A stretch of DNA of 55,954 nucleotides. Source: Methanobacterium sp. Its GTDB lineage: Archaea; Methanobacteriota; Methanobacteria; Methanobacteriales; Methanobacteriaceae. Under the pieces are notes generated by a model. That model saw nothing but the letters and a program-made list of their open reading frames with translations, was not told the origin of the DNA and searched no databases. The stretch spans positions 1 to 55,954 of the forward strand of contig JACWMK010000010.1 in the NCBI GenBank assembly GCA_015661405.1. The letters are read 5' to 3'. The translations under genes were made by a program, and so were the position numbers. The first letter of the stretch is position 1. Each line of letters opens with the position of its first letter. Shown here one piece after another: positions 8,244 through 18,127 of the stretch.

Positions 8244-8294
8244 TTTATTATAGGGTTTAGTGAATAAATCAATATTAGTTCGATACTTATCGAA
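8244..8294 (+). promoter_or_regulatory. ArsR operon promoter and operator palindrome
   Basis: TTTATTATA (8244-8252) is a TATA box. Starting 27 bases further on is a near-perfect palindrome TTCGATA-CT-TATCGAA (8279-8294), which covers the predicted transcription start and precedes the ArsR start codon by 29 bases. A 7-bp dyad at this place is what an autoregulatory ArsR operator looks like. Confidence 0.6.
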
Positions 8295-8323
8295 TTATAG
8301 AATTAATAAAATGAAATGTACTT

Positions 8324-8629
8324 ATGATTCACATGAATACCAAAAAAATGGCTAAGGTTTTTAAAGCCCTATCAAATCCTAACAGGTTAGAATTATATCT
8401 TAAAATCGTTGAAAAACATGAAACCAATTATGAAACTGGCTGTGACTGTTTAATCAGTGATATTACTAAGTACTTAAATATTGGTGCTCCCACCATCTCA
8501 CATCACCTTAAAGAATTAACAAATGCCGAATTAATCTTTACAGAAAGAAAAGGCAAGTATTTAGTAGCTAAAATTAATGAAGAGATGGTTAATGAAGTGA
8601 ATGAACTATTAAAATTATATAAGAGATAA
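8324..8629 (+). CDS. ArsR-family transcriptional regulator
   Basis: 101 residues with the ArsR/SmtB winged helix: FKALSNPNRLELYLKIVEKH (helices 1-2), CLISDITKYLNIGAPTISHH (recognition helix, with the typical 'ISHHLKELTNAELI'), then a short wing ERKGKYLVAKI. A pair of cysteines, CDC, lies just before the recognition helix, near the place where metal-sensing members carry their thiolates (the alpha-3 site, consensus CxC), so metal or thiol sensing is possible. It heads an operon with a nitroreductase and a flavodoxin-like protein and has a matching operator palindrome upstream. Confidence 0.88.
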   Translation: MIHMNTKKMAKVFKALSNPNRLELYLKIVEKHETNYETGCDCLISDITKYLNIGAPTISHHLKELTNAELIFTERKGKYLVAKINEEMVNEVNELLKLYKR

Positions 8630-8744
8630 TAGTTAAATTTTTAAAAAAAGCAATTTGAAGTTTCTCAAATTATTTAAATATTTTTGAAATTATACAAATA
8701 TCAGAAAAAATGTAAATAATAGGTTTTCGAAGGTGTAAAAAAAA

Positions 8745-9500
8745 ATGGAAAAAAAAGAGCTCTATGAAACAATATTCAAACGGAAATCAATCAGAAATTA
8801 TGATTTAACACCACTTGATCAAAACATTTTAACGAAGATATCAGAATTTATGAACAACTTAACACCACTAGATAGTGATATTAAAGTTGAATTGAAAATC
8901 ATATCACCAGACGATGTTAAAAGACGAGTTATGAAAAAAGCACCCCATTATATAGCTGTATTTTCAGAACCAAAGGAAGGTTATTTAACCAATGTGGGCT
9001 TCATGCTGCAGCAAATGGATTTATATCTATCTGCCAGTGGCATTGGAAGCTGCTGGCAGGGAATTCCCAAACCAACCAAAGATGTATTACAGGGTTCTGA
9101 TCTTGAATTTATCATTTTAATAGCATTCGGAAAGCCAGCAGAATCATTACATAGAAGTAATCTTTCAGAATTTAAGAGAAAACCACTCAATGAGATAAGC
9201 GATATCAAGAACACAGATAAATTATTGGAAGCAGCTCGTTTTGCGCCATCTGCAGGTAATAGCCAGCCTTGGTTTTTTACCGGAGATGAAAATATGATCC
9301 ATGTCTATTCCAATAAACCCGGATTTATCAGAGGACTTCTACTTAAAAAATACATCCGTTTAGATGTTGGAATTGCCCTGTATCACCTGAAACTGGCAGC
9401 AGAAAATTTTGGCAAGGAAACTCAGATTACGTTTGAAAAAACCGCGCCAGATTACTCTAACAAGGGATACGAATATATTGCAAGTTTGATTCAAAATTAA
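8745..9500 (+). CDS. Nitroreductase-family protein (TM1586-like)
   Basis: 251 residues. It matches the 'putative TM nitroreductase' type, in which two half-domains each resemble nitroreductase: an N-terminal FKRKSIRNYDLTPLD with a later MLQQMDLYLSASGIGSCWQG, and a C-terminal LLEAARFAPSAGNSQPWFF and RLDVGIALYHLKLAAE. The FMN-binding motif RxS/RN and the SAxNxQPW motif are both seen. Start supported by AGGTG (8731-8735) 9 bases upstream. It lies between the ArsR regulator and a flavodoxin-like protein, so it probably works in regulated reduction of a toxic or redox-active compound. Confidence 0.87.
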   Translation: MEKKELYETIFKRKSIRNYDLTPLDQNILTKISEFMNNLTPLDSDIKVELKIISPDDVKRRVMKKAPHYIAVFSEPKEGYLTNVGFMLQQMDLYLSASGIGSCWQGIPKPTKDVLQGSDLEFIILIAFGKPAESLHRSNLSEFKRKPLNEISDIKNTDKLLEAARFAPSAGNSQPWFFTGDENMIHVYSNKPGFIRGLLLKKYIRLDVGIALYHLKLAAENFGKETQITFEKTAPDYSNKGYEYIASLIQN

Positions 9501-9604
9501 ATAAGTAACAAACTTAAATGAAAGTGAAAATTAGGAATTTTGAAATGGATTATAAAAATAGAGCATATTTTTTAATTATTATAAAAATTTTAGGTGTAAT
9601 TTTT

Positions 9605-10177
9605 ATGAAAATAATGGTTATAACTAGTAGTCCTAATAAAGAAGGTTTAACTGAAAGCTGTGGTAAAGCTGCAGAAAAAGGAATTGAGAAAGGAAACGGT
9701 GAAGCTATAATGGTCCGTTTGAATGATTTAAATATTCTTCCATGCGAGGCATGTGATCAAGGTTGGGGAATCTGTCTAGAAGGTACCTGTAAACTGGAAG
9801 ATGATTTCAAGAAAGTGTATGAAGCAATGGGTGAAGTTGACGGTTATGTTGTTGTTACTCCAGTATACTTTCAAGATATGAGTGAATCAGCCAAGACGTT
9901 CTTCGATAGGTTAAGAAGGTGCGAAGCCAATAAATTCATCCGCGAAAAAGGGAACAAAATACAGAATAAACCTTTTATATGCGTGGCAGCCGCAGGCGGT
10001 AGTGGACATGGCACAATCTCCTGCTTAACCAATATGGAAAGACTGTTCTTACACTTGAATAAAATGAACTATACAAACATGCCAAAATTTGATTATATTG
10101 GCATTACACAAAACAATAAAAGTTACATGCTCGATGCAATAGAAGCAGGCGCTTTAAAAATGGTTAATGGAGAATAA
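9605..10177 (+). CDS. NADPH-dependent FMN reductase / iron-sulfur flavoprotein-like
   Basis: 190 residues with a flavodoxin fold. MKIMVITSSPNKEGLTE is the phosphate-binding loop for FMN and TPVYFQDMSESAKTFFDRL the second flavin loop. Between them is a compact cysteine motif, C-x2-C-x6-C-x4-C (PCEACDQGWGICLEGTC), like the cluster-binding region of archaeal iron-sulfur flavoproteins though with altered spacing. The ATG at 9605 was chosen because the flavodoxin strand starts there and TAGGTG lies 8 bases upstream; a longer frame opens at 9518 but its extra residues look untranslated. Probable third gene of the ArsR-nitroreductase unit. Confidence 0.83.
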   Translation: MKIMVITSSPNKEGLTESCGKAAEKGIEKGNGEAIMVRLNDLNILPCEACDQGWGICLEGTCKLEDDFKKVYEAMGEVDGYVVVTPVYFQDMSESAKTFFDRLRRCEANKFIREKGNKIQNKPFICVAAAGGSGHGTISCLTNMERLFLHLNKMNYTNMPKFDYIGITQNNKSYMLDAIEAGALKMVNGE

Positions 10178-11017
10178 ATTGATTTTCATTGACTCAACAT
10201 ATTCCTAAAATTTATTTTTTTTATTTATTTATTAGATGAAATATTAAATATTATATTCTGACTAAGCATTCAATATAATTTAAGATAATTAGTCATCTTT
10301 GATTCTTATCCCTTTTTTTCTCTATTTATAATGAATAATGGAATTTTAATTTTTTTTTTAAAAATCTAATTAATTACTTAAAAATTCTAAATTATTATAA
10401 AATTTTGAGAGATTTAGATATACTAATCATAAACATTCTCTATAAAAATGAGAGTAAAAATTTGAATCATTATTCCTTTATCAAAATCAAAAATATCCCC
10501 CAAAAAAATATATACTATATATGGAAAAATTCGAATTATATAATCCTAATAAAAATTTTTTAGATAATTTACTCACATTTAATCAGAATATTTCTAGTAC
10601 AATTTTAATTAGTAGGTTAAAAATTGTTAAGTAAAGATAATTTATTCTGGTTCGCCTTTTATGTGCACCCAAACCATTAGGAATAATTCTAGCATAATCA
10701 CCAATTATTATGGTTAGTGGTCAATGTTCCAGGATTCCTCGAGCATTATGGGGTTTTATATTAACTGTAATGATTTTATGGTTTCCATTCTGATTATTAT
10801 TCAGCTTAAAAGACGGATGGTAATATTTCGTTAAATTAACTAATTTATCTTAATCTTTTTTTAATTCTATCAAAATTTCTTATTTTAATCATATTAAATT
10901 TTTTAATTGTAATTATCATTATCTATAATAAATTCACTCTATCCTCTCTATCTAATTTTAGAGTATAAATAAAAAATTTTTTATTAAATACTGTTTATAT
11001 AATATTATATAGTAAAT
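10178..11017. other. Long AT-rich gene-free stretch
   Basis: About 840 bases without an intact gene, mostly AT homopolymer tracts. The only protein-like signal is described separately at 10647-10823. Several TATA-like motifs occur but cannot be tied to transcripts. Confidence 0.4.
10647..10823 (+). pseudogene. Possible decayed membrane-protein fragment
   Basis: One plus-strand frame reads LVRLLCAPKPLGIILA, a stop, SPIIMVSGQCSRIPRALWGF, ILTVMILWFPF, a stop, then LLFSLKDGW and a stop. The hydrophobic pattern across the two internal stops suggests a former two- or three-helix membrane protein. No family assigned; may be chance. Confidence 0.25.
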
Positions 11018-11029
11018 GAGGGGAAAATA

Positions 11030-11211
11030 ATGGAAAAAAACATTAAAGAATAAGGTTCTGTAAAGACAGTCCCGTGAGACGCATCCTAGATCCAGAACAG
11101 AAAATTCAACATTGGTCTGAGTATGAACACGGCCGCTATTTCCCTGCTATGGAAGTACCAGAGCTTCTAATTGGAGATATACGTGCTTTCTTCAGTGAAT
11201 TACGTAATTAA
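11030..11211 (+). pseudogene. Epoxide hydrolase remnant with internal deletion
   Basis: GAGGGG (11018-11023) and an ATG open a frame that stops after MEKNIKE. About 20 bases on, in another frame, the sequence reads FCKDSPVRRILDPEQKIQHW, then SEYEHGRYFPAMEVPELLIG and DIRAFFSELRN to a stop at 11211. This is the extreme C terminus of the epoxide hydrolase group of alpha/beta hydrolases, where the usual catalytic motif GGHF is replaced by GRYF. It appears that a normal promoter, ribosome site and start are kept while the body of the gene has been lost. Confidence 0.7.
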
Positions 11212-11252
11212 AATATGATTTAAATATATATGAATTTTAAGAAAATGGATGG

Positions 11253-11924
11253 ATGAGTAAAATGAAAATGCAACGAGGAAGTATATTCAGACCAGAACAG
11301 GATTATTATAAGATTGCAGGAATTATTATGATGATTGGCTGCTTCCAATTTATTTTAGCTGTTAACTTAGCAGAAACAATGTTTCCCGGGTTCAGTATTG
11401 CAAAAAACACATTCAGTGAATTAGGAAGTTCAGTACCCATGATAGGACCTTCGGCTATTATCTTCAACCTCAGCATTATAATACTGGGAATTTTATTTCT
11501 AATAGCAGTTTATTTAATTCTAAAAAGTGGCGGTTGTCGACTATTCTCATCATGCTTAGCTATAAGTTCCATATTTGCAATAGGAGTTGGAATATTCAAT
11601 CAATACCCTGGAAGTGCACATTTACTTTATGCTTTAACCTTCCTCTTTGGAAGCTTAGCTGTAATTTTCAGTTACCGGTTAGGACTTAACATCCCCATAG
11701 TCATAATATCCTTTATAATTGGATTAATAGCATTATTAACCTTAATATTACAATTCATATTAGGTGATGGATCCACTAACTTTTTAGTAACATATTTAGG
11801 TGTAGGTGGCACTCAAATTTTGATATTATATCCTATCATCTTCTACCTTACAGCATTAGGTGGTTACCTTACAAGCAGGGGAGAAGATTGGGTTAGAATA
11901 AGATTTACCAACGGTTACTGGTAA
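11253..11924 (+). CDS. DUF998 integral membrane protein
   Basis: 223 residues with six predicted membrane helices. The DUF998 signature is present: the first helix AGIIMMIGCFQFILAVNLAE, then the loop FSIAKNTFSELGSS and later GIFNQYPGSAHLLYALTFLFG. DUF998 proteins are of unknown function. Two nearby ATG codons (11253 and 11262) could start it; GGAT lies a few bases before either. It converges on the interrupted histidine kinase. Confidence 0.82.
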   Translation: MSKMKMQRGSIFRPEQDYYKIAGIIMMIGCFQFILAVNLAETMFPGFSIAKNTFSELGSSVPMIGPSAIIFNLSIIILGILFLIAVYLILKSGGCRLFSSCLAISSIFAIGVGIFNQYPGSAHLLYALTFLFGSLAVIFSYRLGLNIPIVIISFIIGLIALLTLILQFILGDGSTNFLVTYLGVGGTQILILYPIIFYLTALGGYLTSRGEDWVRIRFTNGYW

Positions 11925-11945
11925 AAAAAAATATTTTCAAATAAA

Positions 11946-14900
11946 TTAAATTGGAATAGTGAAGTAAAATTTAGAACCTTTACCAAGTTCAGATTCAACC
12001 CATATCCGTCCACTATGTCTTTCTATTATTCTTTTAGTGATAGCTAAACCTATTCCAGTTCCTTTATACTCCTCATTTGTATGTAAGCGTTTAAATATTT
12101 GGAAGACTTGATCAGAATACTGAGGATCTATTCCAATACCATTATCCTCTACACTAAATATCCAGTCATTATCTTTTTCTTGCGCTGAGATATGGATTTC
12201 AGGAATTTTATCACTACGATACTTAATAGAATTTCCTATAAGATTCTGTAGTAATTGAATCATTTGTGAATAATCAGCAGTAATAATGGGAAGCGGATCA
12301 TGAGTGATATTTGCATTATTCTCTTCAATAGACATTTTTAGATTTACTAACGCTTGCTCCAACGCTTCTTCCATTTTAATATCCTTGAATTCATTACCCT
12401 TTGTAGTAACTCGGGAATAAGCTAAAAGATCCTGTATTAAATTTTGCATCCTTTTTGCCCCTTCAACAGCAAAATTAATGAATTCATCAGCATCTGAATC
12501 CAACTGACCACTATAACGCATTTGAAGAAGCTGTAAAAAACTACTGATCATCCTTAATGGTTCCTGTAAATCATGAGAAGCAACGTAAGCAAATTGTTCC
12601 AATTCTGAATTAGATCTTTTAAGTTTAATTAAAGTCTCTTGAAGTTCATCTTCCATCATTTTACGATGACTGATATCACGTGCAATAGCTGAAGCCCCGA
12701 TAATTAGTCAATCACTATTAATGATGGGTGATACGGTGATAGAGACATCAATTATTTTACCATCCTTAGTTAATCGCTTAGTTTCATGATTAAAAACTTT
12801 TATATGATTCCTGACTTTATCCAACAATAACTTTGTATCATCAGGATAATTCTTAGGTATTAAAAAATTGATATTTCTTCCAATAGCTTCACTTGTAGAA
12901 TAACCGTATATTTTCTCAGCACCATTATTCCAACTGGTAATAATTCCAGCAAGGACTTTACCAATAATTGCATCATCAGAATTTTCTACTATAGATGCCA
13001 GGTCAGAACTAGCCTTTTCAGCATTTTTACGTTCAGTAATATCTACATGATGCCATAATCGACCGAAAGATATTTCATCAACATATATGGGAATGAAATC
13101 TCGCATAACAGTCCTACCACCTCGTAAAGCAACTTCTTCTCCTTTTACAGGTTTTCCTCGACTAACTATTTCATCGATACGTATAAGTGCCTCTTTAGGA
13201 TTCAAATAAACATTTTGGATTTTTTCAATCATTTCATATGCATTTAACCCCATTAAGTTTTGAGGTGAATCATCAAATTCAAATAAGTCACAAAATGCTT
13301 GATTAACAAACTCAACCCGATTTTTATCGGTAACTAATAAAATAGCTCCATACATGCTTGAAAAAATATTGTAAAAACGTAACAGGGTATTTTGCAGTAA
13401 CTCTTCAGCTTGCTTACGCTCAGTAATATCCTCAAATATTGTAGCGAATTTACCTTTACCCGGAGAAACAACTGAAATATGGAATGTCTTATCCATAGGT
13501 TCAAAATATGATTCAAATTCAGTTGGTTCAGCATTTTCAGCAACAGGAGCATAAAATTCTAGATAAGGAGGGGTTCCCGTACCATAAAGTACTGAAGCTT
13601 TCATTCCTACAACTTCACTCCTATTCAAACCAGTGATCTTTTCATAAGCAGGATTAATATCCAATATTATATAATCAACTGCCTCCTGACTCTGATTATA
13701 AATGATTTCATGAAGTGCTACGCCCTCACGCATAGAAGAATATAATGAATGATATTTTTCTTCACTATTTCTAATCTCATTAAATAATGTTGCATTCTCA
13801 ATTGCTTGAGATAAATAAAAAGCTAGTTTATTAGCAAAGTCAATTTCCTCTTCACTGAATATAACCGATTTTTGATGATGATAAAATGCAATAATTCCTT
13901 TAAACTCATCTTTCAATATAATCGGAGCCACTAAGAGTGAAGTAACTCCATGTAATTTCATTCCATCTTTATTAACTCGAGAATCATTCGCTGCATCATT
14001 GAATGCAACCGCTTCCTTCCTATCCTCCACATAAACCGATGTAGGTGATTCCTTATTCGATCTTATTTGGCCGATAATATCATCTGGAAAATTATAAGCA
14101 AATTTAACAACCCAATTATCCCCTTCCCGTACATTGATGATTGAAGATTCAACATTTAAAGCTTTAGCACCTAAATCCATAATCAACTGCATAATTTCAT
14201 CATATTCAAGGGTGGAATTAATATAAGCATTAACTTTATTCAAAGCATTATTAAGCAACTCTTTTTCCCTGCGTTCGGTGATGTCTTGATTTATCCCCAC
14301 CATTAATCGGGGATTTCCATCTTCATCGAAATCAGTGACTTCAGCTACAGTATTTAAAATATGAGTCGAGCCATCTGTTGAAATTATACGGAAATCGAAG
14401 TCAACGGATATGCCTTGGGATATTATTTGATTTATAATATTGTTTACAGTTTCCTGGTCATCTGGATGAATATAATCAGCAAATGAACTGATAGTGGGAG
14501 TAAAAGTATTCGGATCTACCCCATAAATGGAATATAATTCATTAGACCAGGTTATATCATCTTTTTGAATGTTCCATTCCCAACTTCCAATATTAGCGAT
14601 GCGCTGCGCTTCACCTAGACTTATTTCACTCTCCTTCAACGCTGCTTCAATCTGTTTACGATCAGTAATATCTTCAAATGTTGTATAAACTTGATAAGGC
14701 TTATCCTCCCATTGCCTTAATTCTGGAACTGCATGGATATTCAACCATCTATATCCATTTTTTGAAGGATTTTTAACTCCCATTATAACATTTTTCACTT
14801 CTTTACCTGTTTTTAAAGCAACCATCGCCGGATGTTCTTCACCGGGGAAAGGTGTACCATCTTCATGTATAGCTTGCCATATACTGTCATTTGAAGTTTT

Positions 14901-15644
14901 ATACTTAATTATATCAAAAGTGAAACCTAGTATCTCCTCTGCTGCAGGATTCATTGAAATTATATGACCTTCAGCATCATGATAAACAACACCCTGAACC
15001 ATAGTTTCAAAAAGGTTTTCATATTTCTTCTCACTTATCCGCAGAGCCTGGTTAAGACTTATTAAGTTATCCCTCTGATTTTGAAGCTCCTCATTAGATA
15101 TCCTTAATTCATCAGTTGTAGACTGTAACTCTTCATTAGAAACCTTTAACTCTTCATTAACCTGTTTTAATTGCACCAGTAATTTTTGAGTTTTATCCTC
15201 AGATTTTTTACGTTCAGTTACGTTGGTAATGAATGAATAATAATATTTAGTATCGCCATTCTCATTTCTAACTAAATTTACCAATAATTCAATAGGTACT
15301 CGACTACAATTCTTTCTTAAATATTCTTTTTCATATCTAATTGGTTCACCTGAATGTTGAAGCTCTTCCAATTTTTCTTGTTCCATATCCCGGAATTCCG
15401 GTGGAGTGAGATGCTCTGACCAATCCATATTTTTAAGCTCTTCCTTAGTATAGCCAGTAAGCTCCTCAAATGCTTTGTTAACTAATCCCAAACGCCCATC
15501 CGGATACCATACACTGAATGGCTGAGAAGAATATTCTATTATATTTGAAAGAAAAAGTTCACGTTTTTTACTCTTCTGTAATTCCTCTCCTTTCTTGCGA
15601 AGCTCTTCTTCAACCTTATCAACCATTTCATTAGATTTAACCAT
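11946..15644 (-). pseudogene. Multi-PAS/GAF histidine kinase interrupted by one in-frame TGA
   Basis: A 1232-residue kinase if read through. The first 978 residues hold PAS (about 20-145), a NEEL-type coiled coil (150-205), PAS (205-335), PAS (340-460), GAF (475-625), PAS (630-745), PAS (750-870) and most of a sixth PAS, ending PIINSD before TGA (minus strand, 12710-12708). The same frame continues LIIGASAIARDISHRK, a coiled coil, the H-box ASHDLQEPLRM, NLIGNSIKY, DNGIGIDPQ and GTGIGLAI to a stop at 11946. The residue at the stop is normally glycine (DGLIIGASAIARD), so a GGA to TGA change fits. A downstream ATG pair at 12659 could start a separate 237-residue kinase core. Soluble, no membrane helices. 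Whether readthrough occurs is unknown. Confidence 0.85.
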
Positions 15645-15851
15645 AAATATAATTCCTTAAGTAATTTTATCAGATTAAAAATAGTATATATCAATAAGTT
15701 TTATCTTATTTATTAATTTAATGAATATTTAATTATCAAAATATCTAAAAAGGTAATAAAACAGACTAATTGGACATGAATATAAAAGTTTTATAAATAA
15801 TATTAATATTACACTATTTCAAAAAATAAAAAAAAATTTTAGCGGATTATT

Positions 15852-16610
15852 ATGCAAAGTAAAAAAAATTTATTTTCTAATAAATCAATGAATATAATTC
15901 CTGCAGTTGATATAAAAAATGGTAAATGTGTACAGTTAATCCAGGGTAAACCAGGGACTGAACAGATAATTATTGATAACCCCGTGGAAGTTGCCTTAAA
16001 CTGGCAGGAGAAAGGTGCAAAAAGTCTGCACCTCATAGATTTAGATGGAGCATTTGGAGATAAACGTCGTAATCAAAGTGTAATTGGTGAAATTATAAAA
16101 GAAGTATCTATTCCCATACAAATGGGTGGTGGAATAAGAAGCAAAGAAGATGCAATGACATTACTAGAAATGGGTGTTGACCGTATCATAATGGGTACTA
16201 TGGCTATAAAGAATCCCTTAATTGTACAAGAACTCGCAAATGAATTTAATTCCAATAGGATCATAGTAGCACTCGATAGTAAAGATTCGCAAGTAGTAAT
16301 TAAAGGTTGGACTGAAAAAACAAGTAAAACAGCCTCCCAACTAGGTAAATTAATGGAAGAGCATGGTGCTGGATATATACTATTCACCAATGTGGATGTA
16401 GAAGGTCTACTAGAAGGATTTAAATTAAAACCATTAATTGAACTATTAAATAATGTTAATATACCAGTTATATATTCCGGTGGAATATCAACCATCAAAG
16501 ACTTAGAAAAACTATCAACCACTAATGTTAACGGAGTAGTTATCGGTTCAGCACTATATAAAGGTAAAATAAAATTTGATGAAGCACTCAATTTATCAAA
16601 TATAAAATAA
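15852..16610 (+). CDS. hisA: 1-(5-phosphoribosyl)-5-[(5-phosphoribosylamino)methylideneamino]imidazole-4-carboxamide isomerase
   Basis: 252 residues, HisA of histidine biosynthesis, which isomerises ProFAR to PRFAR. The (beta/alpha)8 barrel signatures are clear: IIPAVDIKNGKCVQLIQG with the catalytic Asp, LHLIDLDGAFGD, IPIQMGGGIRS and IIMGTMAIKNP in the N-terminal half, then LFTNVDVEGLLEGF with the second catalytic Asp, IPVIYSGGIST and VVIGSALYKGKI. The first ATG at 15852 is used; the family usually starts about 12 residues later, and the ATG at 15888 is an alternative. Neither has a convincing ribosome site. It is detached from other his genes, as is common in methanogens, and is followed 59 bases later by the Mur ligase. 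Confidence 0.95.
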   Translation: MQSKKNLFSNKSMNIIPAVDIKNGKCVQLIQGKPGTEQIIIDNPVEVALNWQEKGAKSLHLIDLDGAFGDKRRNQSVIGEIIKEVSIPIQMGGGIRSKEDAMTLLEMGVDRIIMGTMAIKNPLIVQELANEFNSNRIIVALDSKDSQVVIKGWTEKTSKTASQLGKLMEEHGAGYILFTNVDVEGLLEGFKLKPLIELLNNVNIPVIYSGGISTIKDLEKLSTTNVNGVVIGSALYKGKIKFDEALNLSNIK

Positions 16611-16669
16611 TGATCATTTTTAACAAAAAATATAAATTTTAAATAAATCTTAAATCAGGAGTATATGAT

Positions 16670-18127
16670 ATGGCACTGTCACAAACTGTAAAATGCAGAA
16701 CCGCTGAATCAGCTGGTAAATTATCTAAACATTTAATAAAACTGGGAAGTGGAATGGGTAAAAGTTATCCAGGTCATCTATTTCTAAAATTAGGATCACT
16801 GAACTGTGTAAATTATTTAGCCAGTAAACTCGGAATAGGCTCTATAATTATCACTGGAACTAATGGAAAAACCACATCCACTAAAATCACAATTCTACTA
16901 CTAGCTAAGGATGCTAAATTAACTTATAATTATGAAAGTAACACTATAAATGCCATAGTAACCGGTCTTTTAACAAGTAAAGTAGATTTAGGAGTTTTTG
17001 AGTATGGTATCAGAGATATAGAACATGCCATACCTGACACGGTTTGTAAAATAGTTGATCCAGTAGGAGTAGTTTACACTAATATTTCCCGGGAACATTC
17101 ACAGGTTTCAGGACGAAAAAATCCATTTAAAGAATATTTAAAGGCTAAACAATTACTTTCAACACCGATGAAAAGAGGTGTAGTCATTTGCAATGCAGAT
17201 GACCCTAGAACCACTTACATTGGCAAAAATAAAGAACAAGATACTAAAGTAACTTACTATGGTTTAGATATAGATTTAGAAGATAAAACACCCTTAACTG
17301 GTGATGTTTTCTGCCCCATTTGCGGGGAAAATTTAGTATACAGTAAAAGATATTTAAATCATCGTGGAATCTATGAATGTACTGATTGTGGTTTCAATCG
17401 CCCCGAACCAGACATTAAACTAACTAAACTCATACTTGAGAATGATATATGGTGGGTGACTTTAAACGGAGAGATTTATAATTACCCTACAGATAAGAAC
17501 TTACCCATTGATTTAAAAGTTCCATTACCTGCTTTTGGTATTCACAATCTATATAATCTACTCTGCGCAGTAACTACTTATATTTCATTTACCCCCAATC
17601 CTGAGAATATAAAAAATACTATTAGTGAAACATGCGAATCATTGGATCTCAGTATTTTACCTCCCGGTCGATTTGAAATATTTAAAGTAAAAAATAAATG
17701 GATTGGTATGGGTCAAGGTGACAATGGAGATGCATTAAAAGCAAATATACAATTTATGGAGAGTTATCTTGGTGAAGAAATAAATGGAAATACTGCATTT
17801 ATTTATACAACCCCAGATGAAGGGGAAGATGAAATATTCGAGGATCATTACAGTTCATTAAGTTCATTTAAACCAGTAATGGTGCATGTGATACCGGGAA
17901 GAGAATCCATAGAAGCAGCTAAAAATTATTATGAAATCATAAAAAAATCCCTCCCAGCTGACTTCTATCCTTTACCATATGAAGAAATGGATAAAAGAAT
18001 AGATAAAATCCGCGAACTTGTAAAAGAATCAACTAGTAAATATATTATAGTATCCGGATGCGGACCTGAAGATTACATGTGGGGTAATTTAAAATCACGT
18101 TGCAAATCTCAAAAGAAACGTAGCTAA
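16670..18127 (+). CDS. MurT-like Mur ligase with zinc ribbon
   Basis: 485 residues of the Mur ligase superfamily, closest in layout to MurT. The ATP-binding loop GTNGKTT is at 63-69 and is followed by YNYESNTINAIVTGLL and the metal/ATP region GVFEYGIRD. The middle domain carries an inserted zinc ribbon, Cys215-x2-Cys218 and Cys237-x2-Cys240 (CPICG...CTDCG), a MurT feature, and the C-terminal part (FKVKNKWIGMGQGDNGDALK...) fits DUF1727. In Gram-positive bacteria MurT works with GatD to amidate lipid II; in Methanobacteriales related ligases are thought to act in pseudomurein peptide assembly. No GatD glutaminase gene is present in this window. Ribosome site CAGGAG 9 bases upstream. Its 3-prime end overlaps the convergent flippase gene by 33 bases. 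Confidence 0.87.
   Translation: MALSQTVKCRTAESAGKLSKHLIKLGSGMGKSYPGHLFLKLGSLNCVNYLASKLGIGSIIITGTNGKTTSTKITILLLAKDAKLTYNYESNTINAIVTGLLTSKVDLGVFEYGIRDIEHAIPDTVCKIVDPVGVVYTNISREHSQVSGRKNPFKEYLKAKQLLSTPMKRGVVICNADDPRTTYIGKNKEQDTKVTYYGLDIDLEDKTPLTGDVFCPICGENLVYSKRYLNHRGIYECTDCGFNRPEPDIKLTKLILENDIWWVTLNGEIYNYPTDKNLPIDLKVPLPAFGIHNLYNLLCAVTTYISFTPNPENIKNTISETCESLDLSILPPGRFEIFKVKNKWIGMGQGDNGDALKANIQFMESYLGEEINGNTAFIYTTPDEGEDEIFEDHYSSLSSFKPVMVHVIPGRESIEAAKNYYEIIKKSLPADFYPLPYEEMDKRIDKIRELVKESTSKYIIVSGCGPEDYMWGNLKSRCKSQKKRS

Noticed and set aside
12708..12710. TGA as selenocysteine or other recoding in the interrupted kinase
   Set aside because: The site is a glycine position in a PAS domain with no redox role, no downstream SECIS-like structure is apparent, and Methanobacteriales outside a few groups lack the pathway. 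A plain nonsense change or sequence error is simpler.
16073..16591. 172-residue open frame antisense to hisA
   Set aside because: It mirrors a certain gene on the other strand, is Ser/Pro/Leu-rich in the way antisense frames of AT-rich genes are, and has no ribosome site.
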